Origin: Sycobia sp. Sy_11
Taxonomy: Eukaryota; Arthropoda; Insecta; Hymenoptera; Epichrysomallidae
DNA: 64,000 nt
Assembly: GCA_018907035.1 (NCBI GenBank)
Contig: JACCIC010000096.1
Location: 1,179,501-1,243,500, forward strand
Direction: 5' to 3'
The notes beneath the pieces are model-generated. The model had not been told where the DNA came from. It ran no database searches and saw only the letters and a list, made by a program, of their open reading frames with translations. Of this stretch, positions 27,496 through 38,775 are shown piece after piece. Within the stretch, counting starts at the first letter, position 1, and each line of letters begins with the position of its first letter. The translations under genes and the position numbers were made by a program.

Positions 27496-29740
27496 GGGTA
27501 ATCTGATTTCGGCAACCATATTCTCGTCGGATAACGTCTATTTTACTCCCTAGTATCGCTATGTGCTAAGGTCAGCGACTGAAAACTGACCGCAGATTGA
27601 AAAAAAGAACTATGAAGACCTTTATTTTAAAAACTTTATAATTTATTTTAAAAAACTCCATGCATCTAAACAATTAATATTTGAAATTGAGATCGATATT
27701 ATCCAATAAATGGTGGTTACGCTGACGTTATAAAACCGTCTTTTTTGTCTAGGGACATTGATTATAATATTTTGACGAAGCTTCAGTAACCTAATTGTAT
27801 TGAACAAATGCTGGAATTTTATATAAATCTAAACAAAACAAATTTCAATAACATGAGTTTAATATAAAAGTTTAAAGAAAAAAATTGTATAAACGAGTGA
27901 TATACATTATATAAGTATAGACGACAAACGACTAATACGCGCGCGGTTCAACCACGCTCTTTTATACCTTCTGTATCGCCTAACGAAGGAGCTCAAATTT
28001 CGAGCAGTAAGCCCCACTCACAAATGGCAACCCAAACTCTTTGCGCAGCGAAATGGTCGAAGAGCTATAGCACCTTCATCCGTGCACATCCTTCGATTTT
28101 GAAATTTCTTGAATTTTTCCAAAAGCCAGAATAGAAACTATTTCAATTTAAATCGATGAAAAGGCTTTATTTTGAGGAAAAGATCCGAATTTCCCGTCAC
28201 AACATACTGCTGTTAGGGAACATGACTATTTAACCGCTTTCGAAAACCTCAAGATTTTCCCAATAACAAGCATTCGGTCACCTTATTTGTGGAACCGCAT
28301 AACAGCCATTTAAAGGAAAAATATTCGATTTATTCGTTACGGCACGGTTGAAACTTGTGCTTTATTTGTCAACATAGCTTGGCCCATAACGAAAGTTTAC
28401 TTTCGATTTCCAATGCATTGAATTTCTATTTTGTTTTCATGCGTTAAACTACAAATCGTACTGTTTAATAAGTTCATTTACTCGAATATTTCTGTTCACG
28501 TATTTGCTTTATATAATTATTTTTTTAAATATTTCACTCAAGTTTTATACCGTATAATCACTTTGTCCGAAGTATCAGATTTCTTTCGCCTTCAGCAGGC
28601 AGAGATTACATAATCAAACTTTCAATAACATTTTTATATTATTAAACCAAACTCTGCTCGTCAATTAAAGGATTTAAATGTAATTTATTTTATTTACTGA
28701 ATTTTAAATTGAATATATGAACATTTAGTGTTAAATAATAAAAGTTTTAAAAATAATTTATGCATGAATCAAGGAATGGATGATTTCGGGTAATCAAATA
28801 TCGAAATTGCAAATGAAAATAATTAAAAAATGAATTTACTATTTTATTCAGAAATAATAATATTCTTCCTAAACGTCTAAAATCTTGATACGACCGGAAC
28901 TATCTTCTGAAGAATGCCGTTCGGTAGTTCGACCTGATATTTATGCAGTGAGGGTTGGCTGCCATCTCTCCTCGCACCTAGCCAATCGATCCCAAGTAGT
29001 CTCGCTATGTTACTGCAGTGGTGCGGAAGCACTCTGTAACAAGTAACTCGGATGCTTCTCGATACCTAGGCCGATTGCTCTCTCAATGCGTTGGGCATTT
29101 TCCAGCATTTATGCATAGATACCAGGTATTCATACGCATATTACCCATTGCTGCTGATTTGCAGGCTGTCCGCTCATATTCGTACATATATCATTTTAAT
29201 TTATTACGAAACAATTAAACTTTTTATTTTCTGCTCTGACACAAATTTAAAAGGTTTATCTTACAACGTTTTTCCATAGAGCAAATAAATTACTGATTAA
29301 TCCTATTTTATTTTATGTTAAAAAACATTGAAAAAATTTAATGCTTGTTTGATATAATATCACAAAACTTATTCTAACAAATTATATGTGGAGGCTGTTA
29401 TAAACTGAATACTTATAATTAAGAATAACATTAAATACATTTTATATACATTTTATAACGTATTTAATTATTTAAAAAATATTTTACACCTAATATCTAA
29501 TAACTACAAATTACAAATTATATTAACCTAACAGGATAAATGAGTTAAATTAAAACTAATATATCTTAATTGTTAATGTATCAAAATTAAAATTAATGTT
29601 GAAAAAGCGCAAAAATATCAAATATGCAAAACGCAAGTTGCAATTGTAATAAATGTACATTCTTTTTTACATATAGAGAAATTGCGTATGTTGTTAGTTC
29701 GTAACACTAATAGCTATGAATATTTTATAGCTCGAGTAAA

Positions 29741-29743
29741 AGA

Positions 29744-29784
<41 letters not shown>
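29741..29784. repeat. (GA)n microsatellite
   Basis: About 20 GA units. Confidence 0.95.
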
Positions 29785-29786
<2 letters not shown>

Positions 29787-31277
29787 TTAATTCTAAAAGG
29801 TTCGTTGAGATCAACATAATAAGCGCGACACGATTCCCCGCGGGCGCACCTATGCGCACGGCATTTTAAAAAAATAATTAAATATTTTATTACTCATATG
29901 TGAAAGATAATGAAAAGGAGAATATAATTCATCTTCCGTGTTTAATGTGGCATAGAAATTTTTCGATAACAATTTATAGAGACCTAAAAAAACTTTATTC
30001 ATTATTTTTTTTTATTTAATTTACTTAAAAAATATATTGTCTAGAGGTTATCACACTCTCCTAACATGAAAGTTGACAACATGCTCACTAATAGGACAAA
30101 GAGAAATTATTTGATCAAATACGACATAAATAATGCTAAAGTTAAAATTTTAAAAAATTTAAATTTTCAAAATTTTAACATTTGGCTTACCGTTTATTTC
30201 TTTACGTACGTTTCGAATTTCGACATAAATTTAAGGTTTAATATTACATAACTTTTAAACGCGATACAATATTAATTTATTAAGAAAGAATAACGCTCAA
30301 ACTTCTCAAATTAAACAAACCTCTCGACGACTTGACAACACTTACATATATTTTTAGAAATTTTATGTTACTCGAGAAACGATTTTATTCTATACGTAAT
30401 ATTATCTAATATTTATTACAAAGTAGATTATTAGAAACTTAAATTAAAACTAAAAAGTCTTAAAAACAATTTGGTTAATTAATTCTCTTAATATTTAAAC
30501 TTAAAATAACATTCATATTTAATATTTCAATTTAGGTTAATAATAAAATTTTAATACTATTTGAATCAGTAACACTTTTATTTCTTTCAAGTACAATATA
30601 AATTTAATAATAATGTGCTAATGAATCTACAATATGTAGTCTTACAATATGTATTCAAATACCAAGTATGTCATTGACATAGTATATCCAAAATATTACA
30701 TTTTTAATACGAAAATTCGATTAATATCACTTTTCGATCGAAATATATTTAATTGAAAGTCTTCTGTAAAATGTAGCATAAGATACGTGATCAAGGTGAA
30801 CCATTTAGATAAACCATTTGATTATAAATAATAATATTTATTGAGCATGAAATAACTTTTCTTCATTCCAGTTTTAACTATAATAGTCGAGTATTTTGCA
30901 GATTAATTAAATAATTTATAATTTCAAAGATAGTTGATTGAATGTATTCGTATTCGATAATATAATATAATATCCAAAGTATTGTTTGATTTGCTTTATA
31001 ACAGAATTAATTAATAAAAAATATAAATCAACATTTTGTTACAATCTATTGTTAACTATTCACTAACCTTCTCAGGAAAATTATTAAATAATAATTAAGT
31101 TAACAAAATTTAATAGCAACTCCAATACTGTTCAATTTTCAAACATCAGACTAATAAGATTTTTAAAAAATTTATTTGAATCTATAAACTTAAATCATAA
31201 ATAATCACAATCAAATTTGAAGATTGTAGAATCATTATTGTAGTTAGTCAATAGATAGATAAAATATACGTACACGT

Positions 31278-31278
<1 letters not shown>

Positions 31279-31342
<64 letters not shown>
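31279..31342. repeat. (CA)n microsatellite
   Basis: 32 uninterrupted CA units. Confidence 0.97.
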
Positions 31343-31343
<1 letters not shown>

Positions 31344-32229
31344 TTATTGAATTAAATATCTTTGTTAGTAGTTTATCTGTAACCTACATATTACGTACAT
31401 TAAAGATATGATACGTGTTCCATGCAAGAAATATAAACAGTTTATTTAACCTTTCATATTTAACTCAAATTCATCTTACAAAACTAACTAAACTGTCTTT
31501 GAAGCTCAGTTTTGAATTAGTCGCCGAGTTAATCCTTTCTTCTTTAAGATGTTAAAATACGTTATAGCATTCTGCATTTTCTCACTCTGTGATTCAACTC
31601 CCAAGTAAAATATTTAAATATTTCTCTATATTTAACACCACCTATTAATAAATATTCTTAAATGCAAATATTTATAAATTATTTAAATTCAAAGATCTTT
31701 TTGAAATGATAATTTTTACTTGAAATTTGAGGAGGTTACACTAACAGTGCGAATACGACTCTTAAATTTTAATATAATACAAAGTCTATACTTAAAAGAA
31801 AGAATATGCATGACATGAGAAATTAGTAATTTTTAGTGAAACAATCATAAATGCTTGTATATTTTAATTAATAAATATTCAAGAATTCCTATAATAATTT
31901 TTATTCACTTTAGACAACTAAATGAAAAACACGTTCGAAGTAGATTCTGTCTAGTTACTCGCTCAAAACAGTTAAAACGGAGACGTAAATGACGTTTATC
32001 TAACTCCCATTATATGGTGACTTTGCTGTAAACAAAGGGCATCAGACGAAAGCATAAAGCACCAAATACAAAGAGCATTCAGCAGTATTAGACTTTAATG
32101 TTCGCGCAGTGCTAATGTTAAATATTTGGTCCAACACTGGAAGTACTTTATTAGTTGAAATATCCCTTTCATCTAATTTTTATAAAAATATAGATAATTC
32201 AGAAGTAGTTTGAAACCGTGATTATTTCT

Positions 32230-32590
32230 AACTCGATACTATTACCAAGACATTTAAGATTATAGCTTGTTCTTTCATGCTCTATTTCAATTCCTATAAT
32301 TTGCGTGATTCGTGATCTAGTCGCAGGCTCAGAATTTATACTAGCCATACGTCCTATTATTCAACATACTTTTTTAAATTAACTAATGCGTGAACGATCC
32401 GTTTACTTTCATCGGCAAAAGTTCGGATTATCATAGACGATTCCTTCTTTAGCTTAGCAAGATTCCTTAGCAGTTTAAATTTTAAATGACTTGCAGCGAT
32501 TAATCGAGAATTAGACAAGAGGGCTCTTACTAATTTCGAAGTCATCGTAAATCCTTTATCAATTCCATGGTGGGGCTGGTTAGACACGAT
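32230..32590 (-). pseudogene. Relic of a BEL/Pao gag gene
   Basis: The minus-strand product contains KLKKESSMIIRTFADESKR (about 32390-32450). It aligns residue by residue with LKKESATHLRSFADEAQRI in the intact BEL polyprotein at 40417-45702, and the flanking RLIAASHLK and IVHALVNLK segments match RLIVSNYLN and IVRALSNLK. After a frameshift and stops, a further match reads LRLDHESRKL, against AKLDPESRKL in the intact copy. The fragment therefore corresponds to about residues 190-285 of a BEL Gag. It has several stops and no visible LTRs or pol. Its divergence from the intact element shows it is an older, different family member. Confidence 0.82.
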
Positions 32591-33199
32591 TTTAAAGTGT
32601 GAGGCCCCACTAGAGGTCGAAAAATAGGCTTTTTTGGAATTCCTTTTCTAGAAATACTACAAAATAAATCGAGATTCTAATTAAGGATATTTGTAACATA
32701 TATAAACAAATGCATAAAAAATTTCTTTTGAAGTGATTCAAAAATGTTAAAATACCGGCTGTGTAACATTTTTCCGATGATGTCTTCATTTTTTAAGGCT
32801 CACTATCGGACAGATAGCTCGTATAATTTTTTAATTCAATAATTCAATTTGCTTTATTTTTATTTTATACACTAAGAGTTAGAGAAGTACGTATTTTTTT
32901 GATATTTTACTTTGTGGCCAAATTGTACGCTTTCAAATTCCAAACTAAGAAAATTACTTGAAAAATCATCAGATAATTGTTTATCATAAGTGAACTATGC
33001 AATTAAGAAAATCTTACGTGCTTCTCTCAACAATATATTTTTCAAGATATATTCAAAATTTCAAGTAAATCGGTTGAAAATTCTGAGTTACATTATATTT
33101 CCGGCCAGCTTAAAAAATACAATTTTTAGATAAACGTGTTTAGTCTTTTTGAAGTAGTAGAAAATTAGGAATTATTTTTTAATTATTTTAATACTTTTA
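32591..33199. other. AT-rich spacer between two transposon relics
   Basis: No open frame is recognisable. The stretch may include untranslated sequence of the Mutator-like element to its right, but I see no terminal repeat that would prove it. Confidence 0.4.
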
Positions 33200-33500
33200 A
33201 TCGGCGACCCTTGCACCATACAATTGGCCTTCCAGATTATCGTTCTGCTTGTGTTTTTTCTTTTCTACTTAATCTTGAAGCAACCCTTATCTCTTTTACT
33301 GCTTCAGGAAACGATCTCCTTATCGATTTTCAGATAAATTGCGTAATTGTCTGATCCGATTTTCAAGTTTGTTGCTTCCATTATATGCAAAATTGATGAA
33401 AAACCGTTATTGTACACACAAACTGTAATATCCGCTGTCATATACAAGAATATTTTACCTCTTATAATGCATTTCAGGGTCAGTACCGGCAAAGCTGAGT
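33200..33500 (-). pseudogene. C-terminal relic of a probable Mutator-like transposase
   Basis: On the minus strand a 62-codon frame (33304-33492) has the segment VYNNGFSSILHIMEATNLKI followed by a lysine/aspartate-rich DKE. After a frameshift, EGQLYG follows (about 33210-33235). The order FNxG-x-SSIL...LxIG...DxxRI...basic segment...EGxxYGxGIxD is what I recall from the C-termini of arthropod Mutator-like transposases. The catalytic DDE part would lie upstream (higher coordinates on the plus strand) and is not visible. I see no terminal inverted repeats. The family assignment is from memory of motif order, so moderate confidence. Confidence 0.5.
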
Positions 33501-33540
33501 TGAAATTTTCGTTACTATTTTGTGTCTAACCGCTGATGCA

Positions 33541-34200
33541 TCGATTAAAAAATTTCACTAATCAGTTCTTTTTAACCTGATTTGATAGCTTTCTAGTCTT
33601 CAATTAAAAGAGCTGATTTATGTTTATACTCATCGAAAGTATTTATAGTTTTAGCCCATTACTATGAAAACCATACAAATTCTCCAATAGAACATTGATC
33701 GTGTTGCGGTTTAACATCAATAGATAATTTCAGATTATTGTTTCAGTATCGTTTACTTTCGGAATATTACGTATAAAGGCTCAAAAAAGGTCGCAGATAT
33801 TTTACGAGTTCTCTTATCTACCTGAAAAGTAAGATAAGTCTAATTCCGGCAGTTTAATTGCTGGCAATAGTTATCCTACGCAGTTCAAATCTGGAGAGAA
33901 AGGTAACGCTACTTTCTTACTTGAAGTCAACAGAAAGGTTCAAGAGATAATCATGCATGTCTTCGTAAGCTTTTTGCATATTTGTAAACAATCATTTTTC
34001 ACGCCGTAGTAGGCTATAAAATCCCAATGTTCATTTAATGCTTCAGATCTAATACACATAGATATATTACTTATCCTCATTGTCAGTATGGAAATAAATC
34101 GCATTGCCTTCGCCTAAGTAACATCAACTTATCAAGTACCTTAAATTTATATTATTATTATTATAGAATAATAATAAATATTTAAATAATTTTTAGTCAG
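33541..34200 (+). promoter_or_regulatory. Presumed 5' flank and first exon region of the RNase T2-like gene
   Basis: A TATAAA lies at 34015-34020, about 180 bp before the first recognised coding exon. A hydrophobic open segment (frame 34043-34114, reading ILLILIV in its middle) follows and resembles a secretion signal core. Its frame has no upstream ATG, and the ATG at 34038-34040 is out of frame and meets a stop at once. A possible donor GTAACA starts at 34118. Either the true first exon lies farther upstream or this is a first exon broken by a frameshift. The rest of the interval has no recognised feature. Confidence 0.3.
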
Positions 34201-35054
34201 CCGGGAAATTATAAGGAATTAGCGCTGATTCAACGTTTTCCTGCAACTACATTTTATATAACGATCAATGAAAGTTTTGTAAGCTATGCAAGAAATCATG
34301 CGGCATTGTTGGAATCAGGAGATTGGTTTATACTTGGACTGTGGCCTTATGATTTAAATGGTAATCTACTTCAAGAATGCGTAGATCCGAAAAATACACC
34401 ACTAATATACAATCCAAATAAAGTGAATAACAATTTGAGGGAATTTCTGATGCAAAAATGGCCTAATCTAATGTTAAGAGATTCAGAAGAAGATAACTGG
34501 AGAATGGAGTATAATTCGTTTGGATCATGTGTAACGGATGATGTTTCTTCTTACTTTGAGGAAGCTTGGCGACTATCGAGCAAGTATGATGCAAGAATTT
34601 TATTCGACAAGGCTGAACTCTATCCAGGCAACAACTATTCACTAGATGATATCATTAAATCCATTACAAAAGTTGTACAGAAACAAACATACATAACATG
34701 CACCTCTTCTCTTGAGGTAAAACACAAAGATAATAAATTTAATAAAAATCATTAGTACTTTAGATAAAAGGTTTTATTGTATTTTATATATTTTATTGTT
34801 AATATTTAGAAGCAATATATTTACGAAATTCGAATATGTTTCAATGAAAATCACAAATTGCACGATTGCAAACACCGTAGTCAGCGAAGTAGTCTTCATG
34901 AATGTAATGCAACCACATCGATTCATTATCCTCAAGTATTTCCAGGTATTTATAATTTCTATTTATTTTCTAATGTATACGTAACTCACATATTTTATAT
35001 GTTCCTTTATTATTTAATTATTTTTTTATTCTAGGTAGAAGGCCATATCTTTAA
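34201..35054 (+). CDS. RNase T2-family protein lacking the catalytic histidines (5' partial)
   Basis: Three exons: 34201-34716 (acceptor AG just before 34201, or the one before 34197), donor GAG|GTAAAA; 34810-34945, donor CAG|GTATTT; 35035-35054 with stop TAA. Phases agree (0, then 1), giving about 223 residues, close to the usual mature length of the family. Exon 1 shows LALIQRFPATTF (family: LVLxQxWPxTFC), FILGLWP (family motif CAS I, F-x-I-H-G-L-W-P), a WPNL segment, and NWRMEYNSFGSC (CAS II, W-x-H-E-W-x-K-H-G-T-C). Exon 2 has paired cysteines in YEIRIC, DC and EC as in the family C-terminus. CAS I His is Leu (34333-34335). In CAS II the first His is Met (34504-34506) and the second is Phe (34519-34521); Glu (34507-34509) is kept. 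RNA cleavage is therefore unlikely. T2 proteins are secreted or lysosomal, but the signal peptide exon is not identified here. Confidence 0.82.
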
Positions 35055-37379
35055 AGCAAGATAAGATACATCAAAGTTATATTTTCAGAAGACATGTACT
35101 TTATTAACAAATTTATTTTAATATATAAAGATATTCTTCTTGTTACATTGGTAGAAAATCATATACGAATATTTCTATAAATTTGTAAAGAAACACCCTC
35201 ATCTCTAAATGCGCCTTTACAGTATGAGTATAACTCACTGTAATAAAACAAGGGATTTAAAGAAATAAACTTCAATTTAATTTTAAAGATTTGATTAAAT
35301 AGTAAACGACAATATAATTTCTTACGCACCTTAGCAAGCCAGCGGAAATAATAATGAACATATGAGAAGTCACGCTCGCGTTTTTATAGCCTCGACTTTA
35401 CTTATCGATATAAGTTCTGAAAACTTAACGATAAAGGGTGTAAGGTTATGCGACAATCTCGAGCGGCCTTGTCTCGCAGCCATATGGCCCGAAATTGAAA
35501 TCCAATCTTTATGGATATTTTGTTTCTACCATTTGTAGAATTTGCCTCTACGTTTTGATAGAGCTCAACAGCTTTCGAAAATAGTCATATTTTCTACCAA
35601 ATTAATGTATGTAAAAGAAAATAAAGCTTTCAAAAACCTTTAGTGTTCCGGGCACAATGATTTACACAATGATTTACACAATATTTCAACGTTTATTAAT
35701 TTATAAGATAGCGCATAATTTTGTATAAATATACGTACGAAATATTAAATTATTTCTTTACTCTATATTATTATATGTTATAAATTTTCCATCGTTTTCT
35801 TTCTCTCAGCTCTAATTGCAAAGTAATATTATCCGAAGGTCAAAATCTAACTAACTAGACTATAGCTTAAATTTCTCGAATTGATTACCTAATATTAAAT
35901 AAGTCTTAAACTATATACATCTTTATTTATATTTCATATCCTATTATATTAATACGCTGATAGCAATAATATTTTAATAATATATAGAATAAATTAATAT
36001 ATAAGTAAAAATAAAATAAGTAAAAATTATAAACATTAAAAAAACAAGATTTTATTTATGGAATAAAAAACCTTTCTTGGAAGAAGAGAGGAAAAAAGCC
36101 TTCATCAATGAATTACAAACAAATTATGTTAATAAGAAATGATCATTTCATTACTTAGCGCTCGCAAAATGCACTTATTCTTACCGCTCGCTCGTGCCAT
36201 ACAGAAACGTGGAAGGTGCCGTGGTGCAGCAGTGTGGCCCCGACATCTCGGAAGATAACCGCCCCTGTTTACCAAAAGGGAGATGAGACTCGCCTTTGTA
36301 TTGCACCTCAGAGGAAGGTATAACTTCACTCTACGAGGCAAAGTGCCCAAGTGCTTTTTGTATGCTCGCCCAGCATACAAATTGACCACGGCAGCCACTT
36401 AGAACTAATAATAACTTTGTACAAGGAATTTTACAAAAACACACCAGAGTTAGAAAAATAAACGCACAAGAACAGACAAAACGCACGGAAAACAGAAAAG
36501 CTTTACCCTTCGATAGCTCGTCTCAAACGCGAATGAACCATGCATCTCGAGATGAGCCCTCGAGAACCTTTTCTGGCAATACTGGCCAGTTCTTATCGCT
36601 GTCGCTTTGTATAATAACAGTCTGAGATAGTACATATAAGCATCTAATATACACATACATTTATACGACGAGACAGTCGAGACTGTATACTGTATACTAT
36701 GGACTGAATACTATTGATAAATCTTATTTTATTTAACCATTATAAATACATCTACTAAATTATTTTGAACGGACCAATTACTACGAAAACTTAAAATTAA
36801 ACCTTATTTATTATGATTGACACACACTACAAAATTATTACGATTTATAAGCTAAACTCTTACTTGAAACTCGAGACTACTCTAAATCTTACATTAAAAA
36901 ATGCTAATTATTATAAATAATGTTATAAAATAATGAGTCTGTAATACTCACAGTCTTCGTTAAGCGCGAGTCCGTACAGCACGCACCTTGTCACTAGCAC
37001 TTAGCACTTAAATAAATATTGGTTGAATATTAAACATAATTTTAATTACGAGTATCCACTATTAATAGATAATAACAGTCTATTTGCCCTTTAGACTCTT
37101 TAAACTCTCAGAGAACAAAGAAATGTACAAATAAAAAAGAGATAATAAAGAAAAAGAAAGACGTAAAAATAAAAATACATGGTACAATAGCTTAAATATC
37201 TCCAGTTACAAAAACTAGAGAGTGCTAAAATTTCTGTTTCGGATAATTATCATATCAAAAGATTTATTTGAGATCGTGACCCTGAAACCAACTGCTTCAA
37301 AAGATGCATTAAATGCTGCAGTTATTACAGATTATAAAAAAAAACTTCGTGAACAGATAAAACATCAGTGTATATTTGT
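35055..37379. other. No recognised gene; less AT-rich block at 36130-36660
   Basis: Most of this is AT-rich and featureless. The block 36130-36660 is less AT-rich and open in minus-strand frames of 89 and 68 codons, without recognisable domains. At 36958-37010 the minus strand has a GAAGACT|GTGAGTATT sequence that looks like a strong splice donor after a short, less AT-rich segment, so it could be a minus-strand 5' exon. None of this identifies a gene. Confidence 0.4.
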
Positions 37380-37742
37380 GTATAAACGGATATAAAATCA
37401 GTCTATATATCTCGTTCATATATTATACATTTAAAAAAAGTTAATTATATTTTTTAGACATCCGTTTTTAACTACTATTTTTAGAAGTACTTTACAATCA
37501 TAATTGTTGAAAGCGGAAGTAATATCTAAGAATGCGCCCAGTACATGCTGCTTTGTTCACAATCCAGTTTCAATTGTAAGTATAAGATTTGAAAGGTTAT
37601 CTGTGCAGGACTGCCCTTTCCAAAATCCTGATTGGATAAGAGTTGGCAGATTATTGGATTCCATATACCATAGTAAGCGTTTTTTAATGAAAATTGGAAA
37701 TAAGTTTCAGAGGCACTATGTTAATACAATAGGCCTATCTAT
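37380..37742 (-). pseudogene. Scrap of a non-LTR reverse transcriptase
   Basis: The minus-strand frame aligned to plus positions 37700-37500 reads SGFWKGQSCTDNLSNLIL, then (after one stop) GAFLDITSAFNN, then LLKIVVKNGCLKNIINFF. These are the RT fingers and palm blocks of I/Jockey-type elements: the GF-x-K-G-x-S-x-x-DNL block, the catalytic FLDI-x-x-AFDN block (second Asp changed to Asn here) and the LL-x-x-x-x-x-x-G-x-x block. The first catalytic Asp is kept. The scrap contains several stops, has no recognisable ends, and abuts a mariner relic on the same strand at about 37743-37761. Confidence 0.8.
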
Positions 37743-37760
37743 CACTATGTTAATACAATA
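37714..37760. repeat. 18-bp direct repeat at the transposon junction
   Basis: CACTATGTTAATACAATA occurs at 37714-37731 and exactly again at 37743-37760, separated by 11 bp. It lies precisely where the non-LTR RT homology stops and the mariner homology begins. Confidence 0.9.
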
Positions 37761-38288
37761 AGCATAACCTTGATTTTTGAGCGACTTCGGCGTGATTTTT
37801 TCGGCCTCCGCTCTCCTTCGCACGATATTTGCTCGATTGATCAGTTGTTTCTGGATCGTAAGCGTAGACTAAAGTCTCATCTCCAGTTATTATGCATTTC
37901 ATCTTGACCTGATAATCCGAAAGCATCATAAAAGGTTTCACTCTTTGGAGACACAAAATATCTTTCCAAATGATGTTGACTGACCTATTTGATTCTATTC
38001 TAACAATATCAGCAAGTGTTCTAGTAGTCAATCGACGATGTTGCAGAACCAATTCTTTGATTTTGTCGACGTGTAGCCCATCAGTAGATGACCTGGTCGT
38101 CTTTGATGTGGTTCATCTTCAACGCGTTCTCGACTTTCTTTGAATAATTTGTGCCAATCAAAAGCAGTTGCTCTTGATATTGACTTCTTATCAAAGACCT
38201 TGTACAACATTCTGAACATTTCGGCGGCCGATATTTCATTTCGCGTATAAAATTTAATGCTACTTCTTTGTTGAATAATTTCAGACAT
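37761..38288 (-). pseudogene. Mariner (Tc1/mariner) transposase, N-terminal half, decayed
   Basis: The minus strand starts with an ATG at 38288. The first 86 codons match the mariner N-terminal helix-turn-helix region: paired AEMFRMLYKVF and AFDWHKLFKE helices, then an RRPG linker remnant. After a frameshift the second frame (38052-37750) gives RRLTTRTLADIV and then CIITGDETLVYAYDPET. The last holds the first catalytic aspartate of mariner transposases; the usual GDETW tryptophan is Leu here. A segment between the HTH and catalytic domains is deleted. A second frameshift precedes a basic segment, and homology stops at 37761. The C-terminal half with the remaining two catalytic aspartates is lost. 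Confidence 0.88.
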
Positions 38289-38490
38289 TATAAAAACCGA
38301 AGAGACAACTTTTCTTTGTTCATAAAATAGAAACGTAACTATATGACAAATGAAGATAATTTCGTGAAATTGGGCACAGATAACTCTGACAGTACTACCA
38401 ACATAAGAATAAAAACATTTGTCCGAATCGATAAGGCGAGAAGTTTAAATTGGAAAGTCTTACTCATATTTATACACAGTAGTATATTGA
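38289..38490 (-). mobile_element. Probable 5' untranslated part and end of the mariner relic
   Basis: Between the transposase ATG and about 38485 the minus strand has the length expected for a mariner 5' leader. It reaches a segment ACTGTGTATAAATATGAG (about 38462-38485 on the plus strand, reversed) that resembles a mariner terminal repeat beside a TA. The partner 3' repeat is lost, so the end is not proven. Confidence 0.4.
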
Positions 38491-38770
38491 CGTTTCATAA
38501 TATATGTCAATAAAGCAAAACTGAATGCCAATTCCCAAGCATATAAGACTTCAATTTTACTTTTATAATCTAAGTGGCGCGAACAATTAGATTTATTCAT
38601 TATTGCCCTGCAACATAGTTACTGTAGTATGTTTCACTCGTGTACTAGCCTCTCTCTCACTTTATATTGACACAAATTAAAACGCAGTTTGATTACTCTG
38701 TAAACACCTTAAGTCATTTTTTCATGTAGCACGTTGCATTAAATAGAAGACAAAATACTTTTAAAAAATT

Positions 38771-38775
38771 AGAAA
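38771..38775. repeat. Target-site duplication, left copy
   Basis: AGAAA directly before the 5' LTR, identical to the five bases after the 3' LTR. Confidence 0.9.

Larger units (their letters stand above)
11081..32229. other. Long gene-poor stretch
   Basis: No coding gene is recognisable over about 21 kb. The interval is strongly AT-rich, with microsatellites, small minisatellites and a few less AT-rich islands (about 16740-16900, 18950-19260, 19920-20170, 22300-22880, 26860-27150, 28890-29110). Short open frames occur in the islands, but none has a recognisable domain or a convincing splice context. It may be intergenic or a large intron. Confidence 0.55.

Noticed and set aside
37504..37761. 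85-codon plus-strand frame
   Set aside because: It is the antisense shadow of the minus-strand non-LTR reverse transcriptase scrap.
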